Shown in pieces: positions 45,636 to 54,403 of a stretch of 64,000 bases of DNA; positions within the stretch are counted from its first letter, which is position 1, and the number at the start of each line of letters is the position of its first letter. The notes beneath the pieces are model-generated. The model was given only the letters and a program-made list of their open reading frames with translations. It ran no database searches and had not been told where the DNA came from. The DNA is taken from assembly GCA_900465915.1 (NCBI GenBank), contig UBKJ01000007.1, positions 20,675 through 84,674 of the forward strand, written 5' to 3'. Made by a program: the position numbers and the translations under genes. The stretch comes from Hyphomicrobiales bacterium. GTDB lineage: Bacteria; Pseudomonadota; Alphaproteobacteria; Rhizobiales; Rhizobiaceae.

Positions 45636-46634
45636 TTACAGCATCCCGCGCGCGATGAGAATTGCTTCCTCGATATTGTCCGCGCGCCGCGCGCCGCTCC
45701 AGCGCGCGTCGAAAGCCGACGAAAAGCGCGCGATCTTGCCGTAGCTGTTGTCCAGCACGACATGCGGTATGCCGAGCAGCGTCGCCAGGATATGGGCGTG
45801 CAGCCGGTCGGTGACGATCACCCGCGCGCTCGACAGGAGATCGAGGCCGCGCCCGATGCGCTGCTCGGCCAGCCGGTCGAAAAAAGCCGCGCGCCGCCGG
45901 CTTTTGGAGGCGTGCAGCCGCGATTTCAGCCAGCTCTTCTCGCGATAGCGCGGCGTCTCGTCGAGCCAGTCCCGGCACAGCCAGCCGTCGGGCAAAGCGG
46001 GCAGGGCGGCCGCGGCCCCTTGCGTTTCCTTGTCGTTGCGCAGCAGAAGCAGCACGTCGTAAGCCGGCTCGCGCGGCCGCTCCACCGGGCCGAGCGCGAA
46101 GGCCATGTCGGGACAGAGCAGCGTCCGGCAATCGAACCGCGCGCAGGCGAGGTCGTAACTCTCCTTGTCCCGCACCAGAAGCGTGAAGGCGCCGTGCCGG
46201 GCGATGGCCCGGGCGGTGCGCTCGACGGCGGCGGGATCGTCGTAATGGATCGATTGCGGCAGCTGGATGATCGAACGTCGCGGATGGCGCGCCAGCAGCG
46301 TCTCCCGGAACGTCTGGTGCTGCGGCCAAAGGTCGCCGAAATTGCCGCCGCCATTGATGAAGACCGGCCCTTGCGGCAGGACGGCGTCGGGGTTGAGCCG
46401 CGCCACCGCGGCCGGCGGCGCGCCGAAATGCCGGTTCAGCCAGGTGAGCTCGCCCGCCCAGATGGCGCTGTCGCCGACATTGGCGTAGTCGGGGAAGTCG
46501 AGGACGGCGTAGGGCTCACCGCTTCCGGCCGGCGGGAGAATGGACTTGAGGACTTCGTCGATCCGGCCTTGCAGTCTCGCGATCAATTCGCGATGGCCCG
46601 TTTCTGAATAAGAAGGCGTTTCGGCTCCCGTCAT
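45636..46634 (-). CDS. polysaccharide pyruvyl transferase family protein
   Basis: A 332-residue GT-B-like enzyme of the PssK/ExoV/CsaB family (PF04230), which adds a pyruvate ketal from phosphoenolpyruvate to a sugar of a surface polysaccharide. Motifs: DFPDYANVGDSAIWAGEL near the N-terminus, FINGGGNFGDLWP, and the C-terminal VTDRLHAHILATLLGIP with the conserved RLH. No signal peptide, so it acts in the cytoplasm on a lipid-linked glycan. The ATG at 46634 has a perfect GAGGAG upstream; 46652 lacks one. First gene of the cassette with paralogues A and B. Confidence 0.92.
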   Translation of the reverse strand: MTGAETPSYSETGHRELIARLQGRIDEVLKSILPPAGSGEPYAVLDFPDYANVGDSAIWAGELTWLNRHFGAPPAAVARLNPDAVLPQGPVFINGGGNFGDLWPQHQTFRETLLARHPRRSIIQLPQSIHYDDPAAVERTARAIARHGAFTLLVRDKESYDLACARFDCRTLLCPDMAFALGPVERPREPAYDVLLLLRNDKETQGAAAALPALPDGWLCRDWLDETPRYREKSWLKSRLHASKSRRRAAFFDRLAEQRIGRGLDLLSSARVIVTDRLHAHILATLLGIPHVVLDNSYGKIARFSSAFDARWSGARRADNIEEAILIARGML

Positions 46635-46696
46635 GGCGTTCTCCTCAAGCAACGTCCGGTCATCTCCTCGTGGATGGAAACAAGATCGGGCCAGCT

Positions 46697-46800
46697 AAAG
46701 CATGTCGCGCAAAAGTGCGTAGCGGTTTTGCGGTAACGACATGCGCAAAAACAAAAAGCTAAAGCGCTGAAAGCGATCTGAAAGATCGCGACGCGCTTTA
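46697..46800. repeat. compound palindromic repeat (Rhizobiales type), copy 2
   Basis: Two adjacent inverted structures. The first has arms GCATGTCG (46700-46707) and CGACATGC (46737-46744) with inner CGCAAAA/TTTTGCG; its core AAAAGTGCG-T-AGCGGTTTT matches the element at 25642 apart from one base. The second (46761-46800) has AAAGCGC near one end and GCGCTTT near the other around the perfect hairpin GCGATCT-GAA-AGATCGC. It lies upstream of the pyruvyl transferase gene. Confidence 0.75.
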
Positions 46801-46918
46801 GATGACGTGGGATATTTTGGCAATACGGCCTTTCGCCGCGCCGCGCTCTCTCGGATATTGGGGCGGGTTTCGTAGCGCGCTGACAATATGCGCGATTATT
46901 GCCGCGCGAGGCGCAAAC

Positions 46919-46952
46919 AAAAACGCGCCGGGCGAGGCCCGGCGCGTTTTTT
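46919..46952 (-). terminator. rho-independent terminator of the DUF992 gene
   Basis: A perfect 13-bp stem AAACGCGCCGGGC with its complement and a 3-base loop. On the minus strand it ends in a T-run and lies about 20 bp after the DUF992 stop. The plus strand also shows a T-run, so it is likely bidirectional. Confidence 0.88.
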
Positions 46953-46973
46953 GAAGCCTGGATGCGGCTGGGA

Positions 46974-47492
46974 TCAGCCTTCGTAATGCAGGCGGAGCTG
47001 CGACACGCCGACGGCGGCGTTGAGGCCGCGCTGGCCCTGGATGGAGATCGGCTGCAGCGAGATCGTCTTCCACGAGCCGCCGGTCAGGATGTTGGTTCCA
47101 GCGCCCACGCCGATGGCGGCGTTGGCGGAGGCGCCGACATATTTGCCCTTCAGCACGCCCGCGGGGCGGACGGTCGGAGCCCAGACGGCCCAGACGATGC
47201 GGCCGCCATTGATGAAGCCCACGTCGACGCCCAGCTTGGTGATGTCGCCGCTATAGCGCTCGATATGGCCGCGATAGGGCTTGAACACGCAGTCCACGTC
47301 CTGCCGGCTGCCGATGATGACGCCGATGGCGGGGGAGATTTCGCAGTCCAGCGTGCCGATTTCCGAGCGGGGCTGGGTGCGGCCCGCCGTCGGAGGCGCG
47401 ATATAGTCCGCGGCCACGGCCGGGGCGACGGCCGCGAGGCCCGAGACGACGGCCATCGTCGACAGGAAGGAAGTGGAGAAACGGAGAGACAT
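46974..47492 (-). CDS. DUF992 domain-containing exported protein
   Basis: A 172-residue secreted protein with a signal peptide ending near APAVAA. The rest is one DUF992 domain: IGTLDCEISPAIGVIIGS, YSGDITKLGVDVGFINGG, WAVWAPTV and the Gly/Ala-rich GKYVGASANAAIGVGAGTN. This family is found mainly in Rhizobiales; its fold suggests a beta-rich periplasmic or outer-membrane-associated protein, and its function is unknown. It is a single-gene unit with its own terminator. Confidence 0.87.
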   Translation of the reverse strand: MSLRFSTSFLSTMAVVSGLAAVAPAVAADYIAPPTAGRTQPRSEIGTLDCEISPAIGVIIGSRQDVDCVFKPYRGHIERYSGDITKLGVDVGFINGGRIVWAVWAPTVRPAGVLKGKYVGASANAAIGVGAGTNILTGGSWKTISLQPISIQGQRGLNAAVGVSQLRLHYEG

Positions 47493-47654
47493 GAGCTTGT
47501 CCTCTTCTTGAAATGTGCTGTTACCTAAAACTGGGCGTGAAGCGCCGCAGCGCCGTCCGTTACGCTCCTGAAATTAGGACTTTTTGCAGGGAATTAAAGT
47601 TCGATTAACAAAAAACTTCAGGTGTGGTGAATTTGTCGCGTCGCCGGAAAGCCG

Positions 47655-48266
47655 TCAGAGGCTGACGATCACGCCGTCCTCGGCGGCGGGCAGGGGCGCG
47701 CCGGCGAAGCGCGCCAGCGTCCGCGCATAGAGCCGGTGCTCGGCCGTAAGCACGCGCGCCGCCAGCGTCTCGGGCGTGTCGCCGGCCAGAACCGGCACGG
47801 CGGCCTGGCCGAGGATCGGCCCTTCGTCCATGCCCTCGGTGACGAGATGCACCGTGCAGCCGGCTATCTTCATGCCCGCTTCCAGCGCGCGCTCATGCGT
47901 GTGCAGGCCGGGAAACAGCGGCAGCAGCGACGGGTGGATGTTGAGGATGCGCCCCGCATAGGGCGCGATGAAGCGGCCCGACAGGAGCCGCATGTAGCCG
48001 GCGAGGCAAATGATATCGGGGGAGAGCGCCGAGAGCGCGGCGAGGATCGCCTCCTCATGCGCCTCCTTGGAGACGAAGCCCTTGCGCGGAAAGGCCTGCG
48101 TCGGCACGCCGGCGGCCTGCGCCTTGGCGAGGCCCCCGGCGTCCGCCTTGTCGGAGAAGACGGCGACGATCTCGGCCGGATAGTCCGGGGCCGCGGCGGC
48201 GCGGATCAGCGCCTCCATGTTGGAGCCGCCGCCGGAGATGAAGACGACGACGCGCTTGCGGCTCAT
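47655..48266 (-). CDS. purN: phosphoribosylglycinamide formyltransferase
   Basis: A 203-residue GAR transformylase that uses 10-formyl-THF in the third step of purine synthesis. Motifs: [15 protein letters not shown] for the phosphate loop, the catalytic Asn-His in [14 protein letters not shown], and the Asp in [10 protein letters not shown]. The start overlaps the purM stop as ATGA. Cotranscribed with purM, its successive-step partner (AIR synthetase acts two steps later). Confidence 0.95.
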   Translation of the reverse strand: MSRKRVVVFISGGGSNMEALIRAAAAPDYPAEIVAVFSDKADAGGLAKAQAAGVPTQAFPRKGFVSKEAHEEAILAALSALSPDIICLAGYMRLLSGRFIAPYAGRILNIHPSLLPLFPGLHTHERALEAGMKIAGCTVHLVTEGMDEGPILGQAAVPVLAGDTPETLAARVLTAEHRLYARTLARFAGAPLPAAEDGVIVSL

Positions 48267-49336
48267 AGCGCGAGGCGGCCCTTGTAGACCACGCCGTCGC
48301 CGTCGCGCGCGACCATGCGGCCGAGCGTGACGACCGTCTCGCCCTCGGCCTCCAGCGCCGCCTTGGCGGCCTCGGCCTTGTCGGGGCTCGCCACCACGAT
48401 CATGCCGACGCCGCAATTGAAGGTGCGCAGCATCTCGCGCGGCTCGACGCCGCCTTCCTGCGCCAGCCACGAGAAGACGGGGGGCACGGAAATGGCGTCG
48501 AGGTCGATCTCGGCCGACAGCGTGTCGGGCAGCACGCGCGGAATGTTGTCGGGAAAGCCGCCGCCGGTGATATGCGCCAGCGCCTTGATCCCGTCGCAGG
48601 CGCGGATGGCGGCCAGAAGCGGCTTGACATAGATGCGGGTCGGCGTCAGCAGCGCCTCGCCCAGCGTCGCGCCGGGCTGGAACGGCGCTTCCGACTTCCA
48701 GCCGAGGCCGGAGCGCTCGACGATGCGGCGCACCAGCGAGAAGCCGTTGGAATGCACGCCCGACGAGGCGAGGCCGAGGATGACGTCGCCTTCCGCCACG
48801 TCGCCGCGCGGCAGCAGCCGGTCGCGCTCGGCCGCGCCCACGGCGAAGCCGGCGAGGTCGTAGTCGCCGTCGCGATACATGCCCGGCATTTCCGCCGTCT
48901 CGCCGCCGATCAGCGCGCAGCCGGCCTGCCGGCAGCCCTCGGCGATGCCGGCGACGATGTCCGCGCCCTGGTCGGGCGAAAGCTTGCCGGTGGCGAAATA
49001 ATCGAGGAAGAACAAGGGCTCCGCGCCCTGCACCACGAGGTCGTTGACGCACATGGCGACGAGGTCGACGCCCACCGTGTCGTGCTTGTCGGCGTCGATG
49101 GCGATCTTGAGTTTGGTGCCGACGCCGTCATTGGCCGCCACAAGCACCGGGTCGCGGAAGCCCGCCGCCTTGAGGTCGAACAGGCCGCCGAAGCCGCCGA
49201 TCTCGCCGTCGGCGCCCGGACGCCGGGTGGAGCGCACCAGCGGCTTGATCTTCTCCACCATCAGGTTTCCGGCGTCGATGTCGACGCCCGCCTGGGCGTA
49301 GGTCAGTCCGTCGCCGCGCTTGTCTTCCATGCTCAT
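48263..49336 (-). CDS. purM: phosphoribosylformylglycinamidine cyclo-ligase
   Basis: A 357-residue AIR synthetase. Motifs: [32 protein letters not shown], and [13 protein letters not shown]. It forms the imidazole ring of purines from FGAM and ATP. The ATG at 49336 has CAGGAG upstream; the next ATG (49330) is less well placed. It is divergent from the AI-2E family gene with 229 bp between starts, which probably hold both promoters. Confidence 0.96.
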   Translation of the reverse strand: MSMEDKRGDGLTYAQAGVDIDAGNLMVEKIKPLVRSTRRPGADGEIGGFGGLFDLKAAGFRDPVLVAANDGVGTKLKIAIDADKHDTVGVDLVAMCVNDLVVQGAEPLFFLDYFATGKLSPDQGADIVAGIAEGCRQAGCALIGGETAEMPGMYRDGDYDLAGFAVGAAERDRLLPRGDVAEGDVILGLASSGVHSNGFSLVRRIVERSGLGWKSEAPFQPGATLGEALLTPTRIYVKPLLAAIRACDGIKALAHITGGGFPDNIPRVLPDTLSAEIDLDAISVPPVFSWLAQEGGVEPREMLRTFNCGVGMIVVASPDKAEAAKAALEAEGETVVTLGRMVARDGDGVVYKGRLAL

Positions 49337-49565
49337 GGCCTGCTCCTGAAACTGGGCGCTGTTCCACGCTTGCGCATCGTTCTGCGCGCAATGGCATGAG
49401 TTCGCGCGCCCCGCAAGGCCGCGCGGCGGGAAAAGCGAAAAACCGCGCAGGATTCTGCCCGAAACGCCGCTTTCCGGGAGTGGTCTCCGCGCGGCCATTG
49501 CATTTGGCGGCGGGCCGTCTAGTTTCGTCTGACGGCCCGCTTGCGGCCGGACGAAACGGAGCGCC

Positions 49566-50807
49566 ATGGTCAAGAAACCCAATCCCGTGCGCCAGAGCAT
49601 GAGCCGCACCATCCGCCAGTCGGAGGCGGCCGCGCGCGACGGCGACATCCACGTCAATGTCGAGGTCGGCGGCTTCACCGGCTCGGCGGTGCGCCGCCAG
49701 GCCATGTTCTGGATCGGCGCGGCGGTGTTCTTCGTGCTGTTCCTGGTGGTGTTCTCCTCGATCCTTTTGCCCTTCGTGGCCGGCATGGCGCTGGCCTATT
49801 TCCTCGATCCGGTCGCCGACCGGCTGGAGCGGCTGGGCCTGTCGCGGCTGGCGGCCACCATCGTCATCCTGCTGGTGTTCCTCACCGTGCTGGTGGTGAT
49901 CCTGATGGTGGTGGCGCCCATCCTCGCCACCCAGCTCGCCGATTTCATCTCGCGGCTGCCCGGCTACATCACCCAGCTCCAGTCGCTGCTCGCCAACGAG
50001 AACTCCCGCTGGCTGCGCCGCTATATCGGCATCGACAGCTCCGTCATCCAGCAGAACCTCAGCTCGCTCCTGCAGCAGGGGGCCGGATTCCTCTCCACGC
50101 TGCTCGGCTCCCTGTGGAATTCGGGGAAATCGCTGATCGACATCGCCGGCCTCTTCATCGTCACGCCGGTGGTGGCCTTCTACATGCTGCTCGACTGGGA
50201 CCGCATGGTGTCGAGCATCGATTCCTGGGCCCCGCGCGTGCACCTCCACACCGTGCGCCGCATCGCGCGCGAGATGGACGCGGCGGTGGCCGGCTTCATC
50301 CGCGGGCAGGGCACGCTCTGCCTCATCCTCGGCGGCTATTACGCGCTGGGCCTGACGCTGACCGGGCTCAATTTCGGCCTGCTGATCGGCTTTTTCGCCG
50401 GCCTGATCAGCTTCATCCCCTATATCGGCTCCTTCGTCGGGCTGGCGCTGGCGATCGGCGTGGCGCTGGTGCAGTTCTGGCCGGACTGGATCATGGTCTG
50501 CGCGGTGGCGGGGGTGTTCTTCGTCGGCCAGTTCATCGAGGGCAACATCCTGCAGCCCAAGCTGGTGGGCTCCTCGGTGGGGCTGCATCCGGTGTGGCTG
50601 ATGTTCGCGCTGTTCGCCTTCGGTTCGCTGTTCGGCTTCACCGGCATGCTGGTGGCGGTGCCGGCGGCGGCGGCGGTCGGCGTTCTTGTGCGTTTCGCGC
50701 TGAGAAGTTATCTGCATTCTCCGATGTACGACCCCGCCTATCGCCGCCCCGAGCCGGACGACGGGCCGCTGATCGAGGCGGGCGACAATGCAGGCGAGAA
50801 GAGATGA
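49566..50807 (+). CDS. AI-2E family transporter (PerM-like)
   Basis: A 413-residue inner-membrane protein with about eight helices. Family motifs are [20 protein letters not shown], a long extracytoplasmic loop (residues about 130-190), [10 protein letters not shown], and the C-terminal [15 protein letters not shown]. The AI-2E name reflects E. coli TqsA; the transported substrate here is unknown. The stop overlaps the hdaA start as ATGA, a conserved pair in Rhizobiales next to purM-purN. Confidence 0.9.
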   Translation: MVKKPNPVRQSMSRTIRQSEAAARDGDIHVNVEVGGFTGSAVRRQAMFWIGAAVFFVLFLVVFSSILLPFVAGMALAYFLDPVADRLERLGLSRLAATIVILLVFLTVLVVILMVVAPILATQLADFISRLPGYITQLQSLLANENSRWLRRYIGIDSSVIQQNLSSLLQQGAGFLSTLLGSLWNSGKSLIDIAGLFIVTPVVAFYMLLDWDRMVSSIDSWAPRVHLHTVRRIAREMDAAVAGFIRGQGTLCLILGGYYALGLTLTGLNFGLLIGFFAGLISFIPYIGSFVGLALAIGVALVQFWPDWIMVCAVAGVFFVGQFIEGNILQPKLVGSSVGLHPVWLMFALFAFGSLFGFTGMLVAVPAAAAVGVLVRFALRSYLHSPMYDPAYRRPEPDDGPLIEAGDNAGEKR

Positions 50808-51484
50808 GACAATTGCCGCTCAACCTGGAGCACCGGCCCGGCTACGACCGCGACGACCTCATCGTCACGGAGTCCAACCGCGCGGCGGTGGAGCTGGTCG
50901 ACCGCTGGCCGCGCTGGCTGTCGCCGGTGACGATCCTGGCCGGGCCGACCGGCGCGGGCAAGACGCATCTGGCCGAGATCTGGCGCGCCGGAACGGGCGC
51001 GCTTCTGGCCGACCCGGCGCGGATCGGCGAGGCGGTGGTGACGGCCGCCGCCGAGCGCCCGGTGCTGATCGACGACATCGGCGCCGCGCCCTTCGACGAG
51101 ACGGGCCTGTTCCACCTCATCAACAGCGTGCGCCAGAACGCGGCGCAGGGGCCGGGGCCGTCGCTGCTGATGACCTCGCGCCTGCTGCCGGCCAATTGGA
51201 GCGTGCGCCTGCCGGACCTCGCCTCGCGGCTCAGGGCGGCGACGGTGGTGGAGATCGCCGCCCCCGACGACCTGCTTCTCTCCGGCGTCATCCACAAGCT
51301 GTTCTCCGACCGGCAGGTCAGCGTCGAGCCGCATGTGGTGGCCTATCTGGTCAGCCGCATCGAGCGCTCGCTGCTGTCGGCCATCCGCATCGTCGACCGG
51401 CTCGACCGCGCCGCGCTGGAGCAGAAGACGCGCATCACCCGCGCGCTGGCCGCGCAGGTCCTGGCCGAGGGGGACGACGGCTGA
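50804..51484 (+). CDS. hdaA: DnaA regulatory inactivator Hda-like (HdaA)
   Basis: A 226-residue AAA+ protein related to DnaA domain III but without the DNA-binding domain. With the beta clamp it promotes hydrolysis of DnaA-bound ATP (RIDA) to prevent re-initiation. The N-terminal QLPLNL fits the clamp-binding peptide. Walker A is GPTGAGKTH; the Walker B-like segment is VLIDDIGA; the Arg-finger region (LPDLASRLR) is present. Coupled to the upstream transporter and to the epimerase-like gene downstream. Confidence 0.9.
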   Translation: MRQLPLNLEHRPGYDRDDLIVTESNRAAVELVDRWPRWLSPVTILAGPTGAGKTHLAEIWRAGTGALLADPARIGEAVVTAAAERPVLIDDIGAAPFDETGLFHLINSVRQNAAQGPGPSLLMTSRLLPANWSVRLPDLASRLRAATVVEIAAPDDLLLSGVIHKLFSDRQVSVEPHVVAYLVSRIERSLLSAIRIVDRLDRAALEQKTRITRALAAQVLAEGDDG

Positions 51485-52359
51485 TGCGCGTCGCCGTCAC
51501 CGGCGCCGGCGGCTTCGTCGGCTCGGCGCTGGCGGCGCGGCTGCGCGAGGAAGGCCACACCGTCGCCCCGCTGTCGCGCGCGGAACTGGCGGAAGCGGAC
51601 TTCCGCGCCGTCGACGCGGTGGTCCATTGCGCCGCGCTCGCCCACCGCACCGGCGCGGAGCGCCCCGACGCCGACGCCTTCGACGCCGTCAACCACTGCC
51701 TGACCGTCGACCTCGCCCAGAAGGCGCGCGAGGCCGGCGTGCGCCGCTTCGTTTTCGTCTCCACCATCCACACGGTCGCGGGCAATCCGCAGCCATTGAC
51801 GCCCGACATGCCGCTCGCCCCGCGCGACGGAGACGATTACGCCCGCGCCAAGGCCCGCGCCGAGGCGGCGCTGATGGAAATGACCGGGATCGAGATCGTC
51901 GTCGCCCGCCCGACGCTCGTCTACGGGCCGGGCGCGCGCGCCAACCTGCGCGCGCTGGCGCGGCTCTGCGACAGCGGCCTGCCGCTGCCCTTCGGCGCGG
52001 CGCGCAACCGGCGCAGCTTCGTCTCTCTGGAGAATACGGCTCGCGCGCTGGCCTTTCTCGCCACGACGCCGCACGAAAAACTCGCCGGACAAGTCTTCCA
52101 CCTGGCCGAGCCCGAACCGCGCTCGACCCGCGAGGTCGCGACCAAACTCCGCCGCGCGCTCGACCGCCCGCCGCGCCTCCTTCCCGTCCCGCCGCCGCTC
52201 ATGAAGGCGGCGCTGATGGCGCTGGGCCGCAAGGCCCTCTACGAACAGCTTTTCGGCGACCTGGTCGCCGACGGAACCGCCCTGACCACCGCCGGCTTCG
52301 CCTACCTTCCCGGCGACCCGCAACTGGAAGCCATGGCGAAAGCGGCGCGCCGGGGCTGA
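51484..52359 (+). CDS. NAD-dependent epimerase/dehydratase family protein
   Basis: A 291-residue extended-SDR protein. The NAD-binding motif is TGAGGFVGSALA and the catalytic Tyr-x3-Lys is YARAK (in DDYARAKARAE). RPTLVYGPGARANL and the terminal helices resemble nucleotide-sugar 4-epimerases and dehydratases, so a role in envelope glycan precursor formation is likely but unproven. It starts on the last base of the hdaA stop (TGATG). Confidence 0.85.
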   Translation: MRVAVTGAGGFVGSALAARLREEGHTVAPLSRAELAEADFRAVDAVVHCAALAHRTGAERPDADAFDAVNHCLTVDLAQKAREAGVRRFVFVSTIHTVAGNPQPLTPDMPLAPRDGDDYARAKARAEAALMEMTGIEIVVARPTLVYGPGARANLRALARLCDSGLPLPFGAARNRRSFVSLENTARALAFLATTPHEKLAGQVFHLAEPEPRSTREVATKLRRALDRPPRLLPVPPPLMKAALMALGRKALYEQLFGDLVADGTALTTAGFAYLPGDPQLEAMAKAARRG

Positions 52360-52706
52360 CGCGCTGCGCCGCGCCGCGAATTAGCGGCGAATCTGCATCG
52401 CAATATCGTCCTTCCGTCTTCCTTCTCGCCGCGTTTCATATAGGCGGCTTCGGAGCGCAAAGGCTCAATAATTTTTCGATGATCTGGCTTGTTCGGAACG
52501 GTCCCGCCGGCTTCGGGCGAGTTTCACCTATGCGCAAATGATGGCAGGCGTCGAGGCGAGGCTAAACGCGCCTTATCACCGCGTCGGATGTGCCAAAGGG
52601 AGCTGATCCAGCCAGCGTTGCGAGGCGAGAAACTACTCCACGCTCACGCCTGCCTGCCGCTGCTGATTATGCGGTGACGGCCTTAGCCAATGACGCTGGG
52701 GCGTAC
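52360..52706. other. gene-poor region, lower G+C, possible decayed frame
   Basis: 347 bp. The composition is noticeably more A+T-rich than elsewhere (for example AATAATTTTTCGATG). In one plus-strand frame a nearly continuous reading runs through only two stops, with segments such as GFGRVSPMRK and VARRETTPRSRLPAAADYAVTA, which might be the remains of a coding sequence. I could not assign it to a family. No RNA gene was recognised. Confidence 0.35.
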
Positions 52707-53468
52707 CTAATGCGCCCCCACCGCGCGCGGCGGCAGCGGATGCGAGGCCGCCAAGGGATGCGGCTTGGGCGCGGGTTTGGCGATGGAGCCGGTGGCGAGG
52801 CTGGCGCTGTCGGGCTTGTCGCGGCCGCCGATCAGCTGGTCCTCGTGCACCCAGCCGATCAGGCTGGTCGAGGGCACCACCACGCGATGCCAGCGCCCGG
52901 TCTTGCCGTAGGAGCGCATCTCGCGGCCCTTCTCGACCATGCCCATGGCGGGGGCCTTGTCCCAGGCGGTCTTGCGGATGGTGAGGTTGGTGCGCGCGTA
53001 GACGACCGAGGGCGAATGCGCCGGCGTGTTGACGCCGCGCGGCGGCATGAGGTTCCTCAGCCGGGCGGAGGAGATCGGCGCGGCCGGATGCGGCGGCCGC
53101 GCGGCCTGCGCCATCACCGGCAGGGCCTGCCTGATCGGCGCGGCCGCGGGCCTGGGCTGCGCCGGGGCCACCGGCGCGGAGGGCCGCGGAACGGGGCCGA
53201 CGGCGGCGGCGAGGTCCTTCGCCGCCGGCTTGCTTTCCGCCGGAGCCGCCGGGGCCGAAACAGGCGCAGGGGCCGCGCGCTGCGGCGCGGGGCGGTGGAA
53301 CAGGGCGGAGAGCGCGGCGTCGGGGCTCTTGTGCGTCGCGGCCGACCACAGGCCGAGGCCGCCGAGCGCGAGGATGGCCCCCAGCGCCAGCGTCGAGCCG
53401 GACGAGCCCGAGGCGCTCTTGCCTTTCGACCGGGCGGTCGAGCGGGAACTCCGTTTTCTTGCGGCCAT
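52707..53468 (-). CDS. SH3-domain membrane-anchored protein
   Basis: A 253-residue protein: a very basic N-terminus (MAARKRSSRSTARSKGKSA), one membrane segment (about residues 26-43), a Pro/Ala-rich linker to about 150, then a bacterial SH3 domain (NLTIRKTAWDKAPAMGMVEKG to SLIGWVHEDQL), and a disordered His/Pro-rich tail. The orientation should place the SH3 domain in the periplasm, where such domains often bind cell wall. The function is otherwise unknown. Confidence 0.8.
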   Translation of the reverse strand: MAARKRSSRSTARSKGKSASGSSGSTLALGAILALGGLGLWSAATHKSPDAALSALFHRPAPQRAAPAPVSAPAAPAESKPAAKDLAAAVGPVPRPSAPVAPAQPRPAAAPIRQALPVMAQAARPPHPAAPISSARLRNLMPPRGVNTPAHSPSVVYARTNLTIRKTAWDKAPAMGMVEKGREMRSYGKTGRWHRVVVPSTSLIGWVHEDQLIGGRDKPDSASLATGSIAKPAPKPHPLAASHPLPPRAVGAH

Positions 53469-53553
53469 GGCTGCCCCCCGTAACGAATCGCGTCGGAAAA
53501 ACCCTAGCGGCTCTTCCTTCGCATTTCGTTACCGGCGCATTTCGCCGCCGGGT

Positions 53554-54258
53554 TCAGACCGAGCGCATCAGCCCGCCGTCGACGCGCAGGTTCTGGCCGG
53601 TGATGTAGCCCGCGCCCTCCGAGGCGAGGAAGGCGACGGTGGCGGCGATCTCGGCCGCGGTTCCGTAGCGCTTCATCGGCACGCTGTCGCGGCGCTCCTC
53701 CGTCGCCGGCAGGCTGTCGATCCAGCCGGGCAGGACGTTGTTCATGCGGATGTTGTCGGCGGCGTAGGTGTCGGCGAACACCTTGGTGAAGGCCGCGAGC
53801 CCGGCGCGGAACACCGCCGAGGTGGGGAACATGCCGCTCGGCTCGAAGGCCCAGGCGGTGGAGATGTTGACGATGGCGCCCGATTTCTGCTTCTGCATCA
53901 CCGGCGTCACCAGCCGGGTGGGGCGCACGGCGTTGAGGAAATAGACGTCCATGCCGGCGTGCCAGTTCTCGTCGGTGATGTCGAGGATCGGCGCGCGCGG
54001 CCCGTGGCCGGCGCTGTTGACCAGCACGTCGATGCGGCCCCATCGGTCCAGCGTCAGGTCGACCAGCCGGCGCAGGTCGTCGTTGGACTGGTTCGAGCCG
54101 GTGACGCCGACGCCGCCCAGCTCGGCGGCCAGCGCCTCGCCCTTGCCGGAGGAGGACAGGATGGCGACGGCGAAACCGTCCTCGGCCAGCTTGCGCGCCG
54201 ACGCGGCCCCCATGCCGCTGCCGCCCGCCGTTACGATCGCCACTTTCTGCGCAGTCAT
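53554..54258 (-). CDS. SDR family protein with altered catalytic Tyr/Lys
   Basis: A 234-residue short-chain-dehydrogenase-fold protein. Cofactor binding looks intact (TAGGSGMGAAS, DVLVNSAG), and the catalytic Ser region NIST (about 133) is present. Where Tyr-x3-Lys is expected, the alignment gives Ser147-Ala-Val-Phe-Arg151, so both catalytic residues are replaced. Similar sequences are, as far as I recall, annotated simply as SDR oxidoreductases. It may act on an unusual substrate or be non-enzymatic. The ATG at 54258 is the natural start. Confidence 0.82.
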   Translation of the reverse strand: MTAQKVAIVTAGGSGMGAASARKLAEDGFAVAILSSSGKGEALAAELGGVGVTGSNQSNDDLRRLVDLTLDRWGRIDVLVNSAGHGPRAPILDITDENWHAGMDVYFLNAVRPTRLVTPVMQKQKSGAIVNISTAWAFEPSGMFPTSAVFRAGLAAFTKVFADTYAADNIRMNNVLPGWIDSLPATEERRDSVPMKRYGTAAEIAATVAFLASEGAGYITGQNLRVDGGLMRSV

Positions 54259-54403
54259 GCTTCATCCCTCGATGCTTGTTCGGTGGCGGCAGGATAGCGG
54301 CGGGGCGGCGAAACCCAAATGAATTTTATTGAAGCTGGCCCGATGCGCCGCGCCGTTGCGCGGGCCGGGCGATCCCGTCATGATCGACGCGCGAGGGGGG
54401 ACG

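Larger units (their letters stand above)
46635..46973. other. intergenic region between the DUF992 gene and the pyruvyl transferase gene
   Basis: 339 bp holding the compound palindromic repeat (46697-46800), a G+C-rich terminator (46919-46952) for neither-strand-exclusive use, and 5' sequence of the pyruvyl transferase gene. The TTATTGCC and TGACAATATG tracts near 46880-46900 are A+T-richer. No credible gene. Confidence 0.5.

Noticed and set aside
43054..46607. Two long plus-strand frames (43054-44397 and 44394-46607) that are similar to each other
   Set aside because: Their similarity follows from the duplicated PP-loop genes on the minus strand; the minus-strand proteins carry the recognisable motifs.
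52489..52677. A 62-codon plus-strand frame in the low-G+C gap
   Set aside because: No ribosome-binding site, no family and no continuation; left as part of a gene-poor region.
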